A DNA stretch of 64,000 bases from Daphnia pulex (GCF_021134715.1 NC_060027.1:186001-250000); one strand, 5' to 3'; shown: positions 30,677 through 43,800, numbered from the stretch's first letter. Notes: generated by a model from the sequence alone, not told the origin. Numbers and translations are program-made.

Positions 30677-31639
30677 ATGCATCTCTTAAGCTCTATCATG
30701 GTAAACTTAAATTAAATTTAATTGCACTAATTGTTTACAAATCCTTGATAAATAATGGTTTGTAATTTTCTTATTATTACGTAGTTTGTAGTTGGAGCAG
30801 TCGTGCTCTTTACTCTTAATGGAACGGAATCCTTCGCCCTCGGTCGCAATGTTACCACCTTCTTAGACGACGATTATCACGATGCCAACAGCAACGAGAC
30901 ATCCACAGACGACTATTACCTAGACAGTCTGGAGCTCACCGATAATCAGACTTCACTCGAAGACGTCCATCCGCACGATTCGTTGGAATTCAACAGCCGA
31001 TTAGTCAAGCGTGATTTGGAGTTTGCACTGCTCGATCAGTCAACTAGTAACGGAAGTCTTGTCCTGGTATTAACTGACGACGGATTATCCTTGGAAGACG
31101 TAGCAGAGCAGGAAGACCAAGCCAATCCTACCATTAGGGTCGACCATCTTCCCCTGGATGACTTACATCACCTGCGCATCGATTCCTTGGAAGTTGTGGA
31201 CGATTTTGACAAGCGTCATGTTCCCGCTGGTGATGCTGGCCTGCTAATCGTACAAGGTGCGGACGGAAGTGAGCACGCCTTTCTAACGGACGGTCATCAT
31301 TTTGACGATTATTCTTTGGAAGTTGTCAGTAATCACGACGAACAAGTCTCACTGCTTTCGGCCTTGGATCAGCAGCCGCTTACTGGAGTCTTCACCCATC
31401 CATTGTCCGACGATTTGTATCTCGTCAAGGAGTACCTGGGCGACTATTACTTGTGGGAAATGGAGGACGAATTGGCCAGAGCATACCTGTCGCAATCCGT
31501 CAATCTCAACGATCCAATCGTGTTCCACTTGACTGATGATAGACGACCCAAGAAGCTAAGTGCAGTTCATTTTGCTCAATTTACACCTGTGCAATCAGTC
31601 TTGAACGATCGGATTCATGCCACCAGCCCTGCACTTTAA
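30677..31639 (+). CDS. Secreted acidic Asp/Leu-rich protein (292 aa)
   Basis: Exon 1 30677-30700 (8 codons, MHLLSSIM) joins in phase 0 to 30785-31639. The signal peptide continues 'FVVGAVVLFTLNGTESFA'. The mature protein is strongly acidic: Asp/Leu/Ser/His-rich, with repeated motifs of the form D(D/G)..SLE(V/L)(V/D): 'YYLDSLELTD', 'GLSLEDVAEQED', 'RIDSLEVVDDFD', 'DYSLEVVSNHDE'. Diverged repeats of roughly 55-90 residues are therefore likely. Two dibasic sites (RLVKRDLEF near residue 75; DKRHVPA near 140) could be processed. Several NxT/NxS sites occur near the start. No known domain is recognised. Such acidic, repeat-bearing secreted proteins can bind calcium or act in mineralised or extracellular matrix; this is only a compositional inference. 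Confidence 0.8.
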
Positions 31640-32485
31640 TTCGTGTTACATTACGTTCGGACATGAGGGTTGTTTTCAAATGTAAAGTATTTTGAAGGAT
31701 TCCGACACGTCGTATTATTATATTATAGCATCACTTTTCTAATAACACTTGTTTCCAACAATTGTATTGAATTGCATAGTTTGTTTTTGTTACATGGCAT
31801 CAGATATCGTATCAGATATAATCAAATAAAAACAACAAAAGAAAATCTTTGAGATAATTTCACCTTGTTGTAAAAAATCGACCTTTTTTACCCATCCCAG
31901 GTCATATCAATTTTCAACGTTTTAGCTTTTTAATGCTGTGACCAACATCATCTGAATTAATTTTTTTTTTTTAATGACAGACAATTTTGCTCTGTGTGTC
32001 TTTATCGGGTAAAGTATACCTGGTGCAGGTAACTCAAACATTCAGCTGGGGCTAAGGCGAAACAAATAGGCTACTGCAGACGAGGGGGGGGAGGGTATAT
32101 AACCACTGTCCTGTGCTCGTCGTTTTACGGACTCCAATATATAGGCACTCTTTGCTGTATTAAGAGTGGTTCCGATTACGGTTTCCAGTATTTGAAATTG
32201 GAGGAGTCCGCGGGCTAAGCAATAGGCGCTATCTTCATTCTTTTGCCGTCTGGAGCGCTGTTGCATCAAACGATAGCGTGGCGTTTTCTAAGCTCCGCCT
32301 TCGCTTCGTTAACGATAGAAAAACGTTAGGGTAATTTTGAAGGTGTCAACTGTGAAGTGTGAGCTCTCATTCTCATTTCCGTAGTCAAAACATAATATTA
32401 TAGAAACAAACTTCTTTGGTCGTGCTTGTGATCGTTTTTCGAATCCAAGTTTTGTCAATTTTCCTAACCTTTGACCAAAACAAAA
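31640..32485. other. Intergenic, no gene recognised
   Basis: 3' flank of the acidic protein gene (aataaa at 31826-31831) followed by the upstream region of the DUF4470-MYND gene. The G-run plus gtatataacc (32083-32103) is TATA-like, but about 380 bases from the next ATG. Confidence 0.5.
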
Positions 32486-35400
32486 ATGATTAGTCCTACA
32501 CGATGCCAACATATGGAAAAATTTTCTGTCTATTACCCATATGGAGACCTTCGAGTTCGAAACGTACTGAAAGATTTCAGGGATCAAAGCTTTAGTGAGA
32601 AGACTAACAGTAAAACTGCTCAGGTATTTTAACATGCTTTTAGGTTTTAACAGGGCATTTAGGTCTTAATTCTTACCTTGTTGACCATAATTAATGTAGG
32701 TTCTCTTTCTTGGATCTGGGGAGGACATGAGGAAAACTCTTCTGGCAACAACAGTTGAGCATGTCAACAATTTTCACTTCCATCTTAATACCGATTGTCC
32801 ATCAATTGTGGCTCGCAACATTATGATCTTGAAAATTCTGTCAGCTCAAGATTTCGATCCCAATAAGGAAGAAGATTTCAGCTTTCTGTGGGATGTTTGG
32901 TATAATACCGAGTGGCCAGAGATCACTAGAAAACGATTTCTCATTGTTTTAAATGATCTGTTGGATGACAAGTTACCAGAAAATGTTACTGTTCCTGATC
33001 CAAACCATTACAAAAGTCTGAAGAAAATCTGGAAAGTTTGGTACACCATTTCTTCAAGAAACCAATCCGAATCTGAAATGCTGTTGTGTAAAACCAAGAT
33101 GAAGAGGTAACTCAATTTCAATTACATTCTTTAACTTGAACCTAAATTGAAAACATTCACACTCTAGATCTGAACTTTTTGTAACATCACACGAAACCAC
33201 CGTTCTCCCCCCTCGCAATTCAGATGAAAAAATAACCCATGCCAAAGCTTTTTCAAGAGCAGTAAACGAGATCACCAAGTATTTAATGAAGAGAAATTCG
33301 ATTGGAGACCTGGAAGACTCTTTGGGGCGGATAATTGAGCAGGAATTTCAAGCTTTTTACGAAAGAGGCAGCTGTCGACTCCAAAATGAATTGGAAACTG
33401 TGTGTATTAATTCGTCGTTTCTAAATAATGTAATAATGTAAGTATTTATATTGCGCCTTTCCATTATATGCTCAAAGCGCCTTCAGTTTCCAATTTAGAT
33501 GTGATTGAACACACCACAGTATATTTAACGTCATATCCTTGAAAGCAATCAAGAATCCTGTGTTATGCATGCTGCCTCAAGGGCGCTACTTACAGTTTTA
33601 TGACGGGTTCAGCTGGGGTTCGAAACCAGAGCCTCATTGCCTTTTTCCAAAGTGTTGACGCTCTAGTCAACTACACCCCACATCTAAACCCTGACACCGA
33701 GCAATGGGAAGTCCACTACTCATCGTGCCCATTCCTTGGCTATCTTCCATTATCGCAAGATCAAGAACTAATAACCTCAGTCAAAGAAAAAATTCTTCTA
33801 CCCACCTGCCAAAAAATTCTGAAAGACACAGTGAATTCCTACCGAAGTCGTATTGCAGACATCCAAGTATTTTTCCACTTAGAAGATACCCTGGAATTTT
33901 GTTTCACGAACGCAAACAAGTTTGACGTCATCGACTGTTCTAGCGCAGATTGTTTCGGACTTGCTAATATCCTCAACGCTGCAAGTGGAAGATTGTCGAA
34001 TAATCCGGGAGCCGTTTTGTTTACTAGAAGTACAGAGTGGGAAAAATTGGCTCCTACTGTAGAGCTGTACGTCGAGCATGTTCTTTGCTGCCCTTTGAGG
34101 ATGATCCCCACAATTTATGGATTACAACTGAATGAGCACGTGGAACTAGGATCCCGGTATCCACCCAGTTTTCATTTTACCGCCGTGGCAAACCTTTCCT
34201 GGCAGAAAGCCATTCATTTTCAGAACATTGTTATGTCTCCTTCCTCCTCTTTGACGGATTTTTTGAACAAGCTGGCCCAGAAATGTTTTGTTAGCGAGCG
34301 CTTTCCCAAGCCCAGTCAGGTTTCAAGTTACCAAATGGCAGTGTTAGAGAGGCATCATTATTCTCCGTTAACATTTCACTACATCGTCAGCTCCATGAAT
34401 CAGCGCCTTGGAGGAGATCACTGGATTAAAGATGCTCACCTATTGGATACTCCTGCCCTTTTCAACATGACAAGACGTACAACGGAGGCCTGGGAAAAGG
34501 GCCTGGAAATTTTGAAGATAACAGCAGAAATCCCCATCAACTCTATTAACGAAGATGCATTTAAGGTTTTAATTCAGCAATTGGGTTTACCTACTTTTCG
34601 CTTGGTTCTCATGCCTTGTAGTGTGACAGCTAGCCATTTTATTCACGGAATCGTTCTCAAGAGTTCAAGCATAACTTTTTCCGGTTCGATTGAATCTCAC
34701 GTCATCGACAATTTCTCACTAGAGATAAAAGAAAAAAGCAAGAAAATTGTCGCTACCTTCTTAATTGCGTCTGCTCACAACCTTCCTGAAGCGTACTGTG
34801 TATACGTGATTGACAGTATGCATCATTGTCCTCTGCTCAACTTTGGTTCTCTGAAATCCATGCACACTGAAAAGTTTCATCTTCCTTACCCGTTTTCTCG
34901 TCCGACACTTTCCCCTGATGTTGTTCCCTGTCTTGGGGCATCGGTCATGAAAGTCACCAGCTGTATCGAGTCCGAGAATGAATTCAAACTGAAGATAATC
35001 TTCGATTGCAACGAAGATGTTTCAGGTAAATTTGTTTGCGTTTATTGCTAAGTGAGCAGTTAAATTCTTTTTCGTTCGATTTTAGGTCTAACACTTTCCA
35101 CTGACCAAGTACTACCGTGCATGTCTGCCCATCAAGTTACTATATCTCTAAACACGCCTTCCAAATGGAATTCTTTGACTTTGTCATTTCCTTATCCAAT
35201 TCTTGTCAACGAAATCAGCGCTATTCTTCATAGTACTGACCGTTTAATTGAATTGGTATTGAAGAAAGGATGGTGGGAGCCGTGGCCAGTTGAGTTCCAA
35301 TCGAACGAAGAATGGAAATGGAATGTTGATTCTTTGAAACCTTGGGAAAATCATGCGAGTCGTTCCATTTCGGAATTTGGCTGGTGCAACGCGCTGAACT

Positions 35401-36176
35401 TCCATCTCAATTTGCAATTTAACTTGGATTTTAAATTTAATGACCCAAAACCAACACGAGATGTATCTCCAATCATAGAACCGTCCCTCTGGAATTTGAG
35501 GGCTGAGCAATTGAAAGAGAAAGAAGCTTTGCAAACTCTCCGGAAAAGGTTCAAGTCGCTTCTTTTTAACCCAGCTACACCAGATCTCGAATATTTTGGT
35601 ATTCAACCAACTGGATCGCCAAATACGGATTGCTGCATCTTGGTTTTAATCCACAAGGCCCTTCTCACTTCTCCTCTGGGCAGTCCGATTCGATTGTTGA
35701 CTGTGATTGACGAACAGATGGCTAATATCCTTATGGAAAAGGAACAGTTAAATGAGGAGACATACACGGAGGAGTACGATAGAGCTATCGAGTGTATCGC
35801 AGGAAAAAGTGGCTCAGTTATCTCTGTTGAACCCTACGAATTGATGCTATGGAACTTCATCTTGAGACTCAACTCGACTAAAATCGTGCCTGGTTCAGAG
35901 CAAACAAGACACCTTGCTTCGGGAATGAACAGCTCTTGGTTGTTTGCTACGTTCGTGTCTCCCCTTTACGTCGATGGTCTTCTTAATTTTAAAAACGTCC
36001 GCGCGCAGTTCTCTACAAATGATTCGACTAGTGCCGACAAAAATTGTTGTGGAGCTTGCAAGAAAGTCCCCCAAATTCCGAAGCGTTGCAGTCGCTGCCG
36101 TTCCATCGTTTATTGCAGTGTCGAGTGTCAGCGCAGTAATTGGTCACAACACAAACTGCTGTGTAAGCGCAAGTAG
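32486..36176 (+). CDS. DUF4470-MYND zinc-finger protein (one apparent frameshift)
   Basis: Exons: 32486-32623, 32700-33106, 33168-33437, 33520-35025 and 35086-36176; about 1,120 aa if the frame break is corrected. The N-terminal DUF4470-type domain reads 'GDLRVRNVLKDF', 'VLFLGSGEDMRKTL', 'CPSIVARNIMILKILSAQ', 'FLWDVWYNTEWPE'. DUF4470 also occurs in the dynein assembly factor DNAAF3 and in MYND-type proteins. A long middle part includes 'NANKFDVIDCSS', 'LANIL', 'PLRMIPTIYGL'. The C-terminus is a full MYND zinc finger: CCGAC..C..CRSIVYCSVEC..SNWSQHKLLC. In exon 4 the frame ending 'YDGFSWGSKPEPHCLF' switches to 'QSVDALVNYTPHLNP' at five T (33642-33646); deleting one T restores a continuous frame. 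A 49-bp intron 33618-33666 is the alternative. Paralogue on the other strand at 51924-55315. No SET domain, so not a SMYD methyltransferase. Confidence 0.85.
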
Positions 36177-38935
36177 TAAAAACAAACCAGCACATCCCAA
36201 GTCCGTTCTTGTTCAATTTTTCATTATTAATTTTGCGGTAAATTTAATTTTTCGTACCGCAATCTTATTGGAACGTTGATTTAAGCAAGTGTTTGATTGT
36301 CGCTGACTGTTTTTTCATGGAAATTGGTATAACTTGTTGAATTCAGAATAAAATCTTCATTCAGAAAAAGAATCTCGTGGTTACAGTACTGAAGTTTGAT
36401 ATTTATCCGAACTCGCGTGGCAACAGCAACAGAGTGACCCTACTTTTTCAATGAGTAAACAGAGTCTGGAGTTTAAAACGTTGTACAACTTAGTGAACTA
36501 TAATAATCTATTAGCTTTAAACCTTGTGTCTGTGTAATACTTTCTAAATCAGGCCCTTTTTGCGAGTTGCAAACGAATTGTTACTTGCACGTTTATTTTA
36601 GCTAACGATGGCTTTATCATAGCCTTGTATCATTTTGAGCTGTCAAATTAGTTAGTTTCAGCTACTTTGTCCTTCCCTGTAAAAATGTATCGGCAGTTAT
36701 TGTGTGTTAACTTTTTGGTGATGACTGACGATAGCTATTCCACCAACAAAGCTTAATTGTTCGATGATGGTTTTTTTTTCCTACTAAATCTATTTCACGG
36801 AGATGACGAATATTTTGGTTTATTTTTTTTCCGTCCCACTCTATGTCCGTGGATGCTAAGGGCTGTCACTAGGTGGCTAAATATTTCAGTGTGTTTAGGG
36901 ATTCAGCCCTTCTATTTTGTGTTGGTATTGGGGGAGGGGATCAAAGTTTTGAGACGACTGACTTTCAACTAGTTCTTTTCCATCGAGACGCTGGCCGAGA
37001 AGGTTACTTTAGTTATTTCTGGGTACTTTCTTTCCCGACATTGTTCTTCATAAAAAAGGTAATTACTGCTTTGATTCTAAATGTATGTTTTTTATAGTTA
37101 ATTTACGATCTTAAATTCATACTAGCCAATTCAAAGTGGCCATGCCTGTTGTACACTTGTTCAAAATGTCGTCTCTTGCTCCATGTTGCACGTTTCGTCA
37201 CACGTCAAAGTACTTTAGAACAGTGCAAGTAATAATGTTGAATAGCGTAATAATCCTAAAACTTTGTTTCCATAATAAAATTCTGTAATTGAGTTAGAGA
37301 TTGAGTTTTTTAGATAACTAATTATTTAACATTTGTTATCTGAAGTTACACATCATTTGGAAATAGTTTCTGTGATTTGTTTTGTGAATTTTTGCAGTTG
37401 AGAAATGATGAGCACTTGGATAAAGCTTGCGAAAGCATGCACAGTTAAGAATAATTTGAGAAGTTTCTTTTACTAATCTAATTTATTTTTTGACAGGTTG
37501 GTGGAGATGTTTCTCAATGTGCCCAAGTCAGCAAGATGCCTGTAATTGTATCATATTGTGAGATGAAAATGGGAAGAAAATGGAAATCTGAAATGGTAAC
37601 AATTTACGTGAAAAACACCTTCAGTGGGTTTGCATTTTGCTTAACTTGTTTATGTTCTTTGCTTAGAAATAAGTAGGGTATAATACTTTGATTTAGATGA
37701 CATTTGACAATTACTAATTGTGTCTAATTAGAGCCTTTGTGAAAAGTAATTTTCTTTAAACAATAACTTTCTTAGACAGAATTGAATTTTAATTTTTTTA
37801 TTTGTTTGAAAATGTTTTGGGTTAACTCATGTTCTTTTGCTTTATTAGATTCCTTTGTAGATTTGGTGTTGAAGCTGTTAATGGTGGTGATTTCTGGTGT
37901 GCAGTGGTGTGGAAGTCATTTTCTGATTGAGAAATGCACTGATGTGAAGTTTCTGCAGACTTGCTGTTCAACTTCAGACTTCGAAAAACAATGTTGGTGT
38001 TGATGCAGTGTTGAGCTGTCTGAAAAATAGTTCGTGTTGCCAGATGACTTTCTGGTATTTTGTTGGTGTGTTCTTCTGCTTCCTGTACACATGTTGAGGT
38101 AATGCTGGATGAAAAGTTTATTCAATTATTGACTTTAACTAAATCTCTGTTCTTGTTTCAGTTCAATCGGACGCCGCCGTTTCAAACTTGATCCACTGGT
38201 GAAGCTAAGGAGAAGTTGCTGTTATCCAAGACTGAGATTATTCAGATTTAGACAAATTAAAAATGCAAATCTATTGTCCTTTTTCCCTAAGTAAACAAAA
38301 TGACCTTAGTTGTGTGAAAACCAGGAATGTTATCATGGAATGGGGAATTGTAATGAAATTATATATTATCTATGAAAAAAGTTAAACCACAAACTGAAAT
38401 GTTCCAACACTTTCTGCTTTTAATCAATAACATGAACTCATTAAAAAAATAAACCATTGAAATCAAAATTGTTTTCTCCTGCATATTAACCACTACACAT
38501 ATTCTTTACATATATCATCCAATAATTTTATTTGTAAATGAAATAACAACCAACCCAAATTTTTATTAATTTCTAAATTTTGCTAAAAACAACCACCATT
38601 AAGTCTTTTTCGCAAAAAATTGGCGATGTACGTTTATCCTATGTTTTTTTGTTTATAGAATTTAAACAATTTTTTTATTTTAATTTTTTTATTTATTTTT
38701 ACATAACCACACATATATTTTATGGCCCCCAGGGAGGGGGGGGCCTGTGACTTTCCCAACCGCGATAATAACATGTGCCGTTATTATTTTGTTGGTGCAG
38801 AAAGCCGGAATTTAATCTAGCAGTTGTCGACTATGTCAAATCTGACATGGGGTCAGATTGCCACAATCGTATACTGCACATTGCACAAGTAAGAAGGCAA
38901 AAGACAACAGATGAAACCAATTCAAGTCAGAAACT
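36177..38935. other. Intergenic, AT-rich, no convincing gene
   Basis: aataaa at 36348-36353 may end the preceding gene. Many T-runs and short frames (36757-37100, 37782-38003) without domain or splice support. A non-coding RNA cannot be excluded. Confidence 0.45.
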
Positions 38936-39065
38936 CACTGGCAGAGCAAAACCACAAATAAAAACGGATAAAAATATTTAAAATCAGCAACACAGAATAC
39001 CACTTGCAAAGCAAAAAACACAAATGAGAACAGACAAGAATATTTAAAGTCAGCAGTCCGGATAT
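38936..39065. repeat. 65-bp tandem duplication
   Basis: Unit 1 is 38936-39000 and unit 2 is 39001-39065, each beginning cact(g/t)gca(g/a)agcaaa and containing aatattta(a)ag/atcagca. A third start (cactggcaac) follows at 39066 but diverges. Non-coding. Confidence 0.7.
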
Positions 39066-41019
39066 CACTGGCAACTTCAGGAGACCGCCAGCACAGCTAC
39101 TTCTGGGTAACACTGGAACCACACGCTGCATACAACAGTCCAACTAGTCTTCATCACATCTTACACCATCAGGCTGCAACAAGGTAACCAACAGCGGACC
39201 TATTTAAGAAAATAAAAAAATTACCATCGGGGAAACACAGTGTGTACACAATTAAACAGGACTCATTAGGATAAAAGAATACAAGGAGTAAGACAAAACT
39301 ACGCAGTCCAACAGATCTCTCTGATATCTCAAATTTTACAAAGGAAGTTAGAATTGGCAAGGTATTCAAATTGCAAATTGATCTCTAGTCATATAAACAA
39401 AGTACTGTAGTAGGAAATTGAATAAAAATAATTACTTTTGCTTTTGCATGGGACGAGACGTACGGGTACAGGCAGCAAGACACACGAGGCACGACATTTC
39501 GGCAAAATGAAGAGGCACTCAAATCCGAGTTAGATGATTTAACAAATTGGTATTGAAATCACCTGTAAATTTACACATCGAAATTTAAAATTCAGTATTT
39601 AGAACCCTAAGAAATCATTCAATTAACAAGAAATACCTTTTCATTTTGGGAAACGTCACGACCGGCACCTCACTTCTGCTGCGTCAAGGATCAAAATGGC
39701 CGAATTTAGTCGCTGAAGATTGACTAGCGCCACCTAGCGACAGCCAATTGGATTGCTTGCTTGCAGACAGCACGCAGCAGCTAAATTTGAATTCGTCACG
39801 CCTTTCAGTCTTTCACTAGCTACGAAATGAATCAAGTGGGGATGGACACTAGATTACTCCAGCAGCTTTCCCTATGACACAACACACAAATTCTTTAGTT
39901 AGCTATTTTGGATCATTCTCCTCAACTTTTTCAACACAACAATCTATAATATTATAAGCAAGTATGGAGGGTCATTAAGACAAATAATACAACTTACAAA
40001 TTACAATTTTGTGAAGAAAACAATCATTTTCCTGCCTGTGGCTGAAAGGCAGCAGTAACAATTATCTGTGTTTGAGTTAGAGTTCCAACTAACTTTGGCA
40101 TCAAACAGTTATGCATGTTGAATCTAAAGGAAATATGTCAATAAACATTCCAACAATAATGCAATAAACTACAGTTAATTGCTACCTACTGCTTGAGTAA
40201 AAAACATTCAGGAAAATACAACACATGTTGGTATGCGCCCTGCATCTTTATGTGAATTATTTAAGTTGCCTGATGAAGATTACCCATGGCCTTGATTATG
40301 TTCCCATAGCTTTCTCTATGAAAAAAAAAAATAACATTTCATGATATCAAATTAAAGTTCAAAATTTATGAAGGGAGAATAATACTCGTCTTTACTTGTA
40401 GAAACATGTTGGAAAAAACAACAAGTGTCCACACTGGGGTATTTAAAAGACCTACCAACATCAATAGAGTAATTACGATAAATATTAACTATCAATGTAA
40501 AGAGGTATTCACACAGTTGTGCCTAAACTGTTATGGGTTTTTACCTGTATTAATAGGGTGGAGCATTCAGCAGAACGACGATTTTAATGAAAGAATTGAT
40601 GGTAGGCTACTTGTACTTGGCTAGTTGCCTTCCGCGTTCCTTCCTACACGTTATAACAAGAAATATGAAAGGTGATCCAACACACATAGGGAAAAAAACA
40701 CATCACAAACAAGTTGCACAGAAATCAACTTGAATTTACTTATGAATTCATCGGTAAAAATGGGAAAATATGGGAAAACTTTTGACAACCATTCAACAAT
40801 CTGCCATCACAAGATAAACAAAAACACCTATATCATCTATTGGACACCTCCGACACTTCAAGTCTCAAAAGCGCAATTTAGTTTTTTTTTTAGAAACAAC
40901 ATTGAATTTTTTAATTCTAGTGATATTGTAGATCTTAAATAACATACATTACTGCTTTGCATTATTAAAAATATTCATATATAGAGTACCAAAAATTTTT
41001 TCACCGCCACTAGTGTGAT
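39066..41019. other. Intergenic, AT-rich, no gene recognised
   Basis: Only short unsupported frames are present. A slightly GC-richer stretch at 39650-39800 carries caaaATGGCcg, but the frame closes after six codons. Confidence 0.45.
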
Positions 41020-41268
41020 TGGTATGGCGACCGTAGAACTCCAACGACAGTAGACCTCCAAAGACATAATTCCTTTTTAAATATTAAAAATACCCGACAA
41101 TAGAACTCCAGTGCCCGTGCCCGACAGTAGAACTCCACTACGACAATAGAACTCCAATAAATTTTTAAATTATTTTCATGTTCGACAATAGAACTCCATT
41201 GAATTTTAAATATTTTAAATGTGGGGTTCTATTGTCGGTGGAGTTCTACTGTCAGCAACCCGTGTGAT
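41013..41268. mobile_element. Foldback/MITE-like element made of 16-bp units
   Basis: The unit cgaca(a/g)tagaactcca occurs, with small changes, at 41028-41043, 41045-41060, 41095-41110, 41122-41137, 41141-41156 and 41183-41198. It appears inverted at 41222-41237 and 41239-41254. The first ~40 bp and the reverse complement of the last ~40 bp align, giving imperfect terminal inverted repeats. GTGTGAT stands on both sides (41013-41019 and 41262-41268), like a 7-bp target-site duplication. No coding capacity. I infer a short non-autonomous DNA element. Confidence 0.6.
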
Positions 41269-41378
41269 CTGCCATGCCATGTAACTTAAGCAATTCAGTT
41301 CTATAGATACCGATATAACTTGAACGGTGCACTTTTATTTGCCTAAACCTAGCTTGAAATCTTGAGAATAGTACAGAG

Positions 41379-41767
41379 AACAAAGCTCACTTGCTAGTTT
41401 CATGCAAATTTTCCGGAAGTATACCGGAAGTAAGCGATAGCGCCTTAACCATTGAGCAGCCGACAAAATAAACCAAATATTCGTGATCTCCGTGAAATTT
41501 GGGGTCGACTAAATGTAATTTAAACGAAATCCAATTTTTGGCCAAAATCGAGATTTTTCCTGAACTATAGGTCAGGAAAATTCTCGAAACCGGAAGTACG
41601 CGTACGTAGAAAAGATAACATGAACTTTACAAAAAATTTGACGAGGATCACGAATATGTGGTTCTTTTGTGCTTCAGATGAATATTTACTAAACTACTGA
41701 CAGAAATGAGAAAACCGGAAGTAGAAAAAAAACCACATTATTAAAAATCTAACAAGTGAGCTTTGTT
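41379..41767. mobile_element. MITE-like element with 19-bp terminal inverted repeats
   Basis: aacaaagctcacttgctag (41379-41397) is the reverse complement of 41749-41767 with one mismatch. The 389-bp interval contains several ccggaagta words and no ORF. It is consistent with a non-autonomous DNA transposon relic; clear target-site duplications were not found. Confidence 0.55.
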
Positions 41768-43624
41768 GCTGTGACACAAAATGACAGATTCCTCATAGAA
41801 ACAGTAAGAAATTTCTTCAGAGATGAGCAAAGTAAACGTAACTAAATTGATGCTTCTGAGGTGGAAATGATCTAAGGCTATGCTGCCTAGCGTCAGAAAG
41901 AAGAAACGTTTAAAAATAACATGAAAACAATGGCCGCTCTAGCTCGGTGACACTGACAAAGAAACGAACAAACAGATGCAAGCAAATAATTTTAATACTC
42001 ACGTAATATTCTCCTCTCCAAATTTCACCAAGAAGCCACCACGCAGTATCACACGTCACAACAGACGAAAATCCCCAAGGTGTCAAACTTCTACAACAAG
42101 GCTGTGATATTCGTTCAGAATGTGCCTTGTCTATGGCATCTGTAAAGTGAACCGAGTAACAGCGATTTGACAGTGAATATCTGAAAGCAAAAACACCCAG
42201 TTGGTAAGGTAAACAAACCTGCCAGTTATTCAGAATGTGTTTCTATTCATTGTGGCATATTACAAGGCAACAGCAAATGTTAAAGTCAATCACTGATGGT
42301 GAAGATGAAAAATCCTTTCCACACTGCCCTGTCACATAACAGACAACAACAGCATGTTGTCAGCATGTCTGTCGCCGAGTTATGCATTACAAATCACAAG
42401 TTAAGTTTTAAAAAATCAATTCAGATTAGGATTTTGAGGTAAGTTTAACCGTTTTTAAATAACACAACATTTAGCTAGTGATTCTTATTGGATTCTTGGC
42501 TTAATGCTTTCAGGAAATTTCAGCTAAAGTTTTCGTGTGTGACAAAACAGCATGTCTTCCAAAGCCAAATAATTTCTATTTGCAAGGTACTTATTTTGTC
42601 CAGCATTTAATAAAATTACCGTGGCATTTAATATGTATCACATTTCAGGTTAACATTTTGCCAGGGGTATAGAAAACCCCTGATTTTGCTGTCTAGTCGT
42701 AGTAAATCTCCAAGACATTGCTGCCTTCCTCAGATCCAATTCTTTGCTGTTATCTATTTTGAGGACATTAACTGCAAGACAATTCTGCCACTCAACTGGA
42801 TGTGGTGACCAACGAGCAGAGACTAAAGAGCGACAATGTGAATAAGATATCTAAGTTATGTTGCATTAGATCATAGAATAATTTGTTTAATAATCATTAT
42901 ATATATGAATTTGCTTTGTGCCGGAAACTTTGTTTATTGAATTATTTATTACGTGTTTTGTACATTGGTTGCGGATTAACGGAATCATTTTTTAAATCAA
43001 AGGAATGAATTTTTAGGTGCATGATTGTGCGATCATTGGTTAAAGTTAACATTCTTACTTACCCCGTCAAGTTCTTTTAAGACAAAAAACGACATTTTAT
43101 GTTATTTATCAAGTCTCCCCCCTCTTTGCTTTCCCAATCGCGAAGAAATGTTTATTATTTCTTCGACATAAAAACTCCCCATGTTTCTGTTCCTTCTTAT
43201 CATTTAAAAGGTAAACTGCGGACACTAATGACAATTGACAAAATACTGGTTACAACTTCCGTAACACAACTCCAGCACCAAGAAACAACCACAAGTTAAC
43301 TTCGATGCAACAACATACCACATGGAATAACAACTACGGGAATATAAACCTATAACCAAAACGAAATGGAATTAATATCTTTGACATCTTTCGAAATAAT
43401 GTACGAAAAAAAAAAATATGCTATTTTATGCTGTTTCAAATAAAAAATCGACCAATCGTTAACATTGCAATTAAGATGACAAATGACTGCTGGTGTAAGG
43501 AGGTACGTACCTAAAAAACCAAGTAGATTAATTACACGTTCGCATTAAACTTAAATAAATACGCAGAGTAAATAGTAAGCGATAATATCCTTCAATCCGT
43601 GGGGTGAAGAGACGGGCCCTCAAC

Positions 43625-43800
43625 GAGTGTCGAGTAAGAGCAAACTAAGAAAATTTATCAAAGAAAGAACCAGAAAATGGATTGGGATGCAGGTTGGGTG
43701 TGAAATAAAACGCCTACCCTTTTTAGGTGGTAGGAAGGAATGACTTAACAGAATCGATAAAAACACACTTACATAAGGCAAAGTGGGTGGCGTAAAGTAA
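43625..43800. repeat. Diverged repeat, copy 1 (partner 44573-44740)
   Basis: Shared words in the same order with the partner: gaaaattta(t/c)caaagaaagaa, gcaggttgggtgtgaaat, aaacgcctacc, gtggtagg, gaatcgat, and aagtgggtgg. Non-coding; both copies lie upstream of the gene at 45064-45544. Confidence 0.65.

Noticed and set aside
33618-33666. 49-bp intron in the plus-strand MYND gene
   Set aside because: It repairs the frame but removes residues that read well once one T is deleted, and its donor (gttcga) is weak; a homopolymer frameshift is preferred.
36757-37097. Two overlapping Phe/Leu-rich plus-strand frames
   Set aside because: T-rich non-coding DNA gives such frames by chance; no start context or splice support.
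41028-41254. CRISPR-like regularity of 16-bp repeats
   Set aside because: Spacers are irregular (1 to 34 bp), copies are partly inverted, and the DNA is eukaryotic; a foldback element explains it better.
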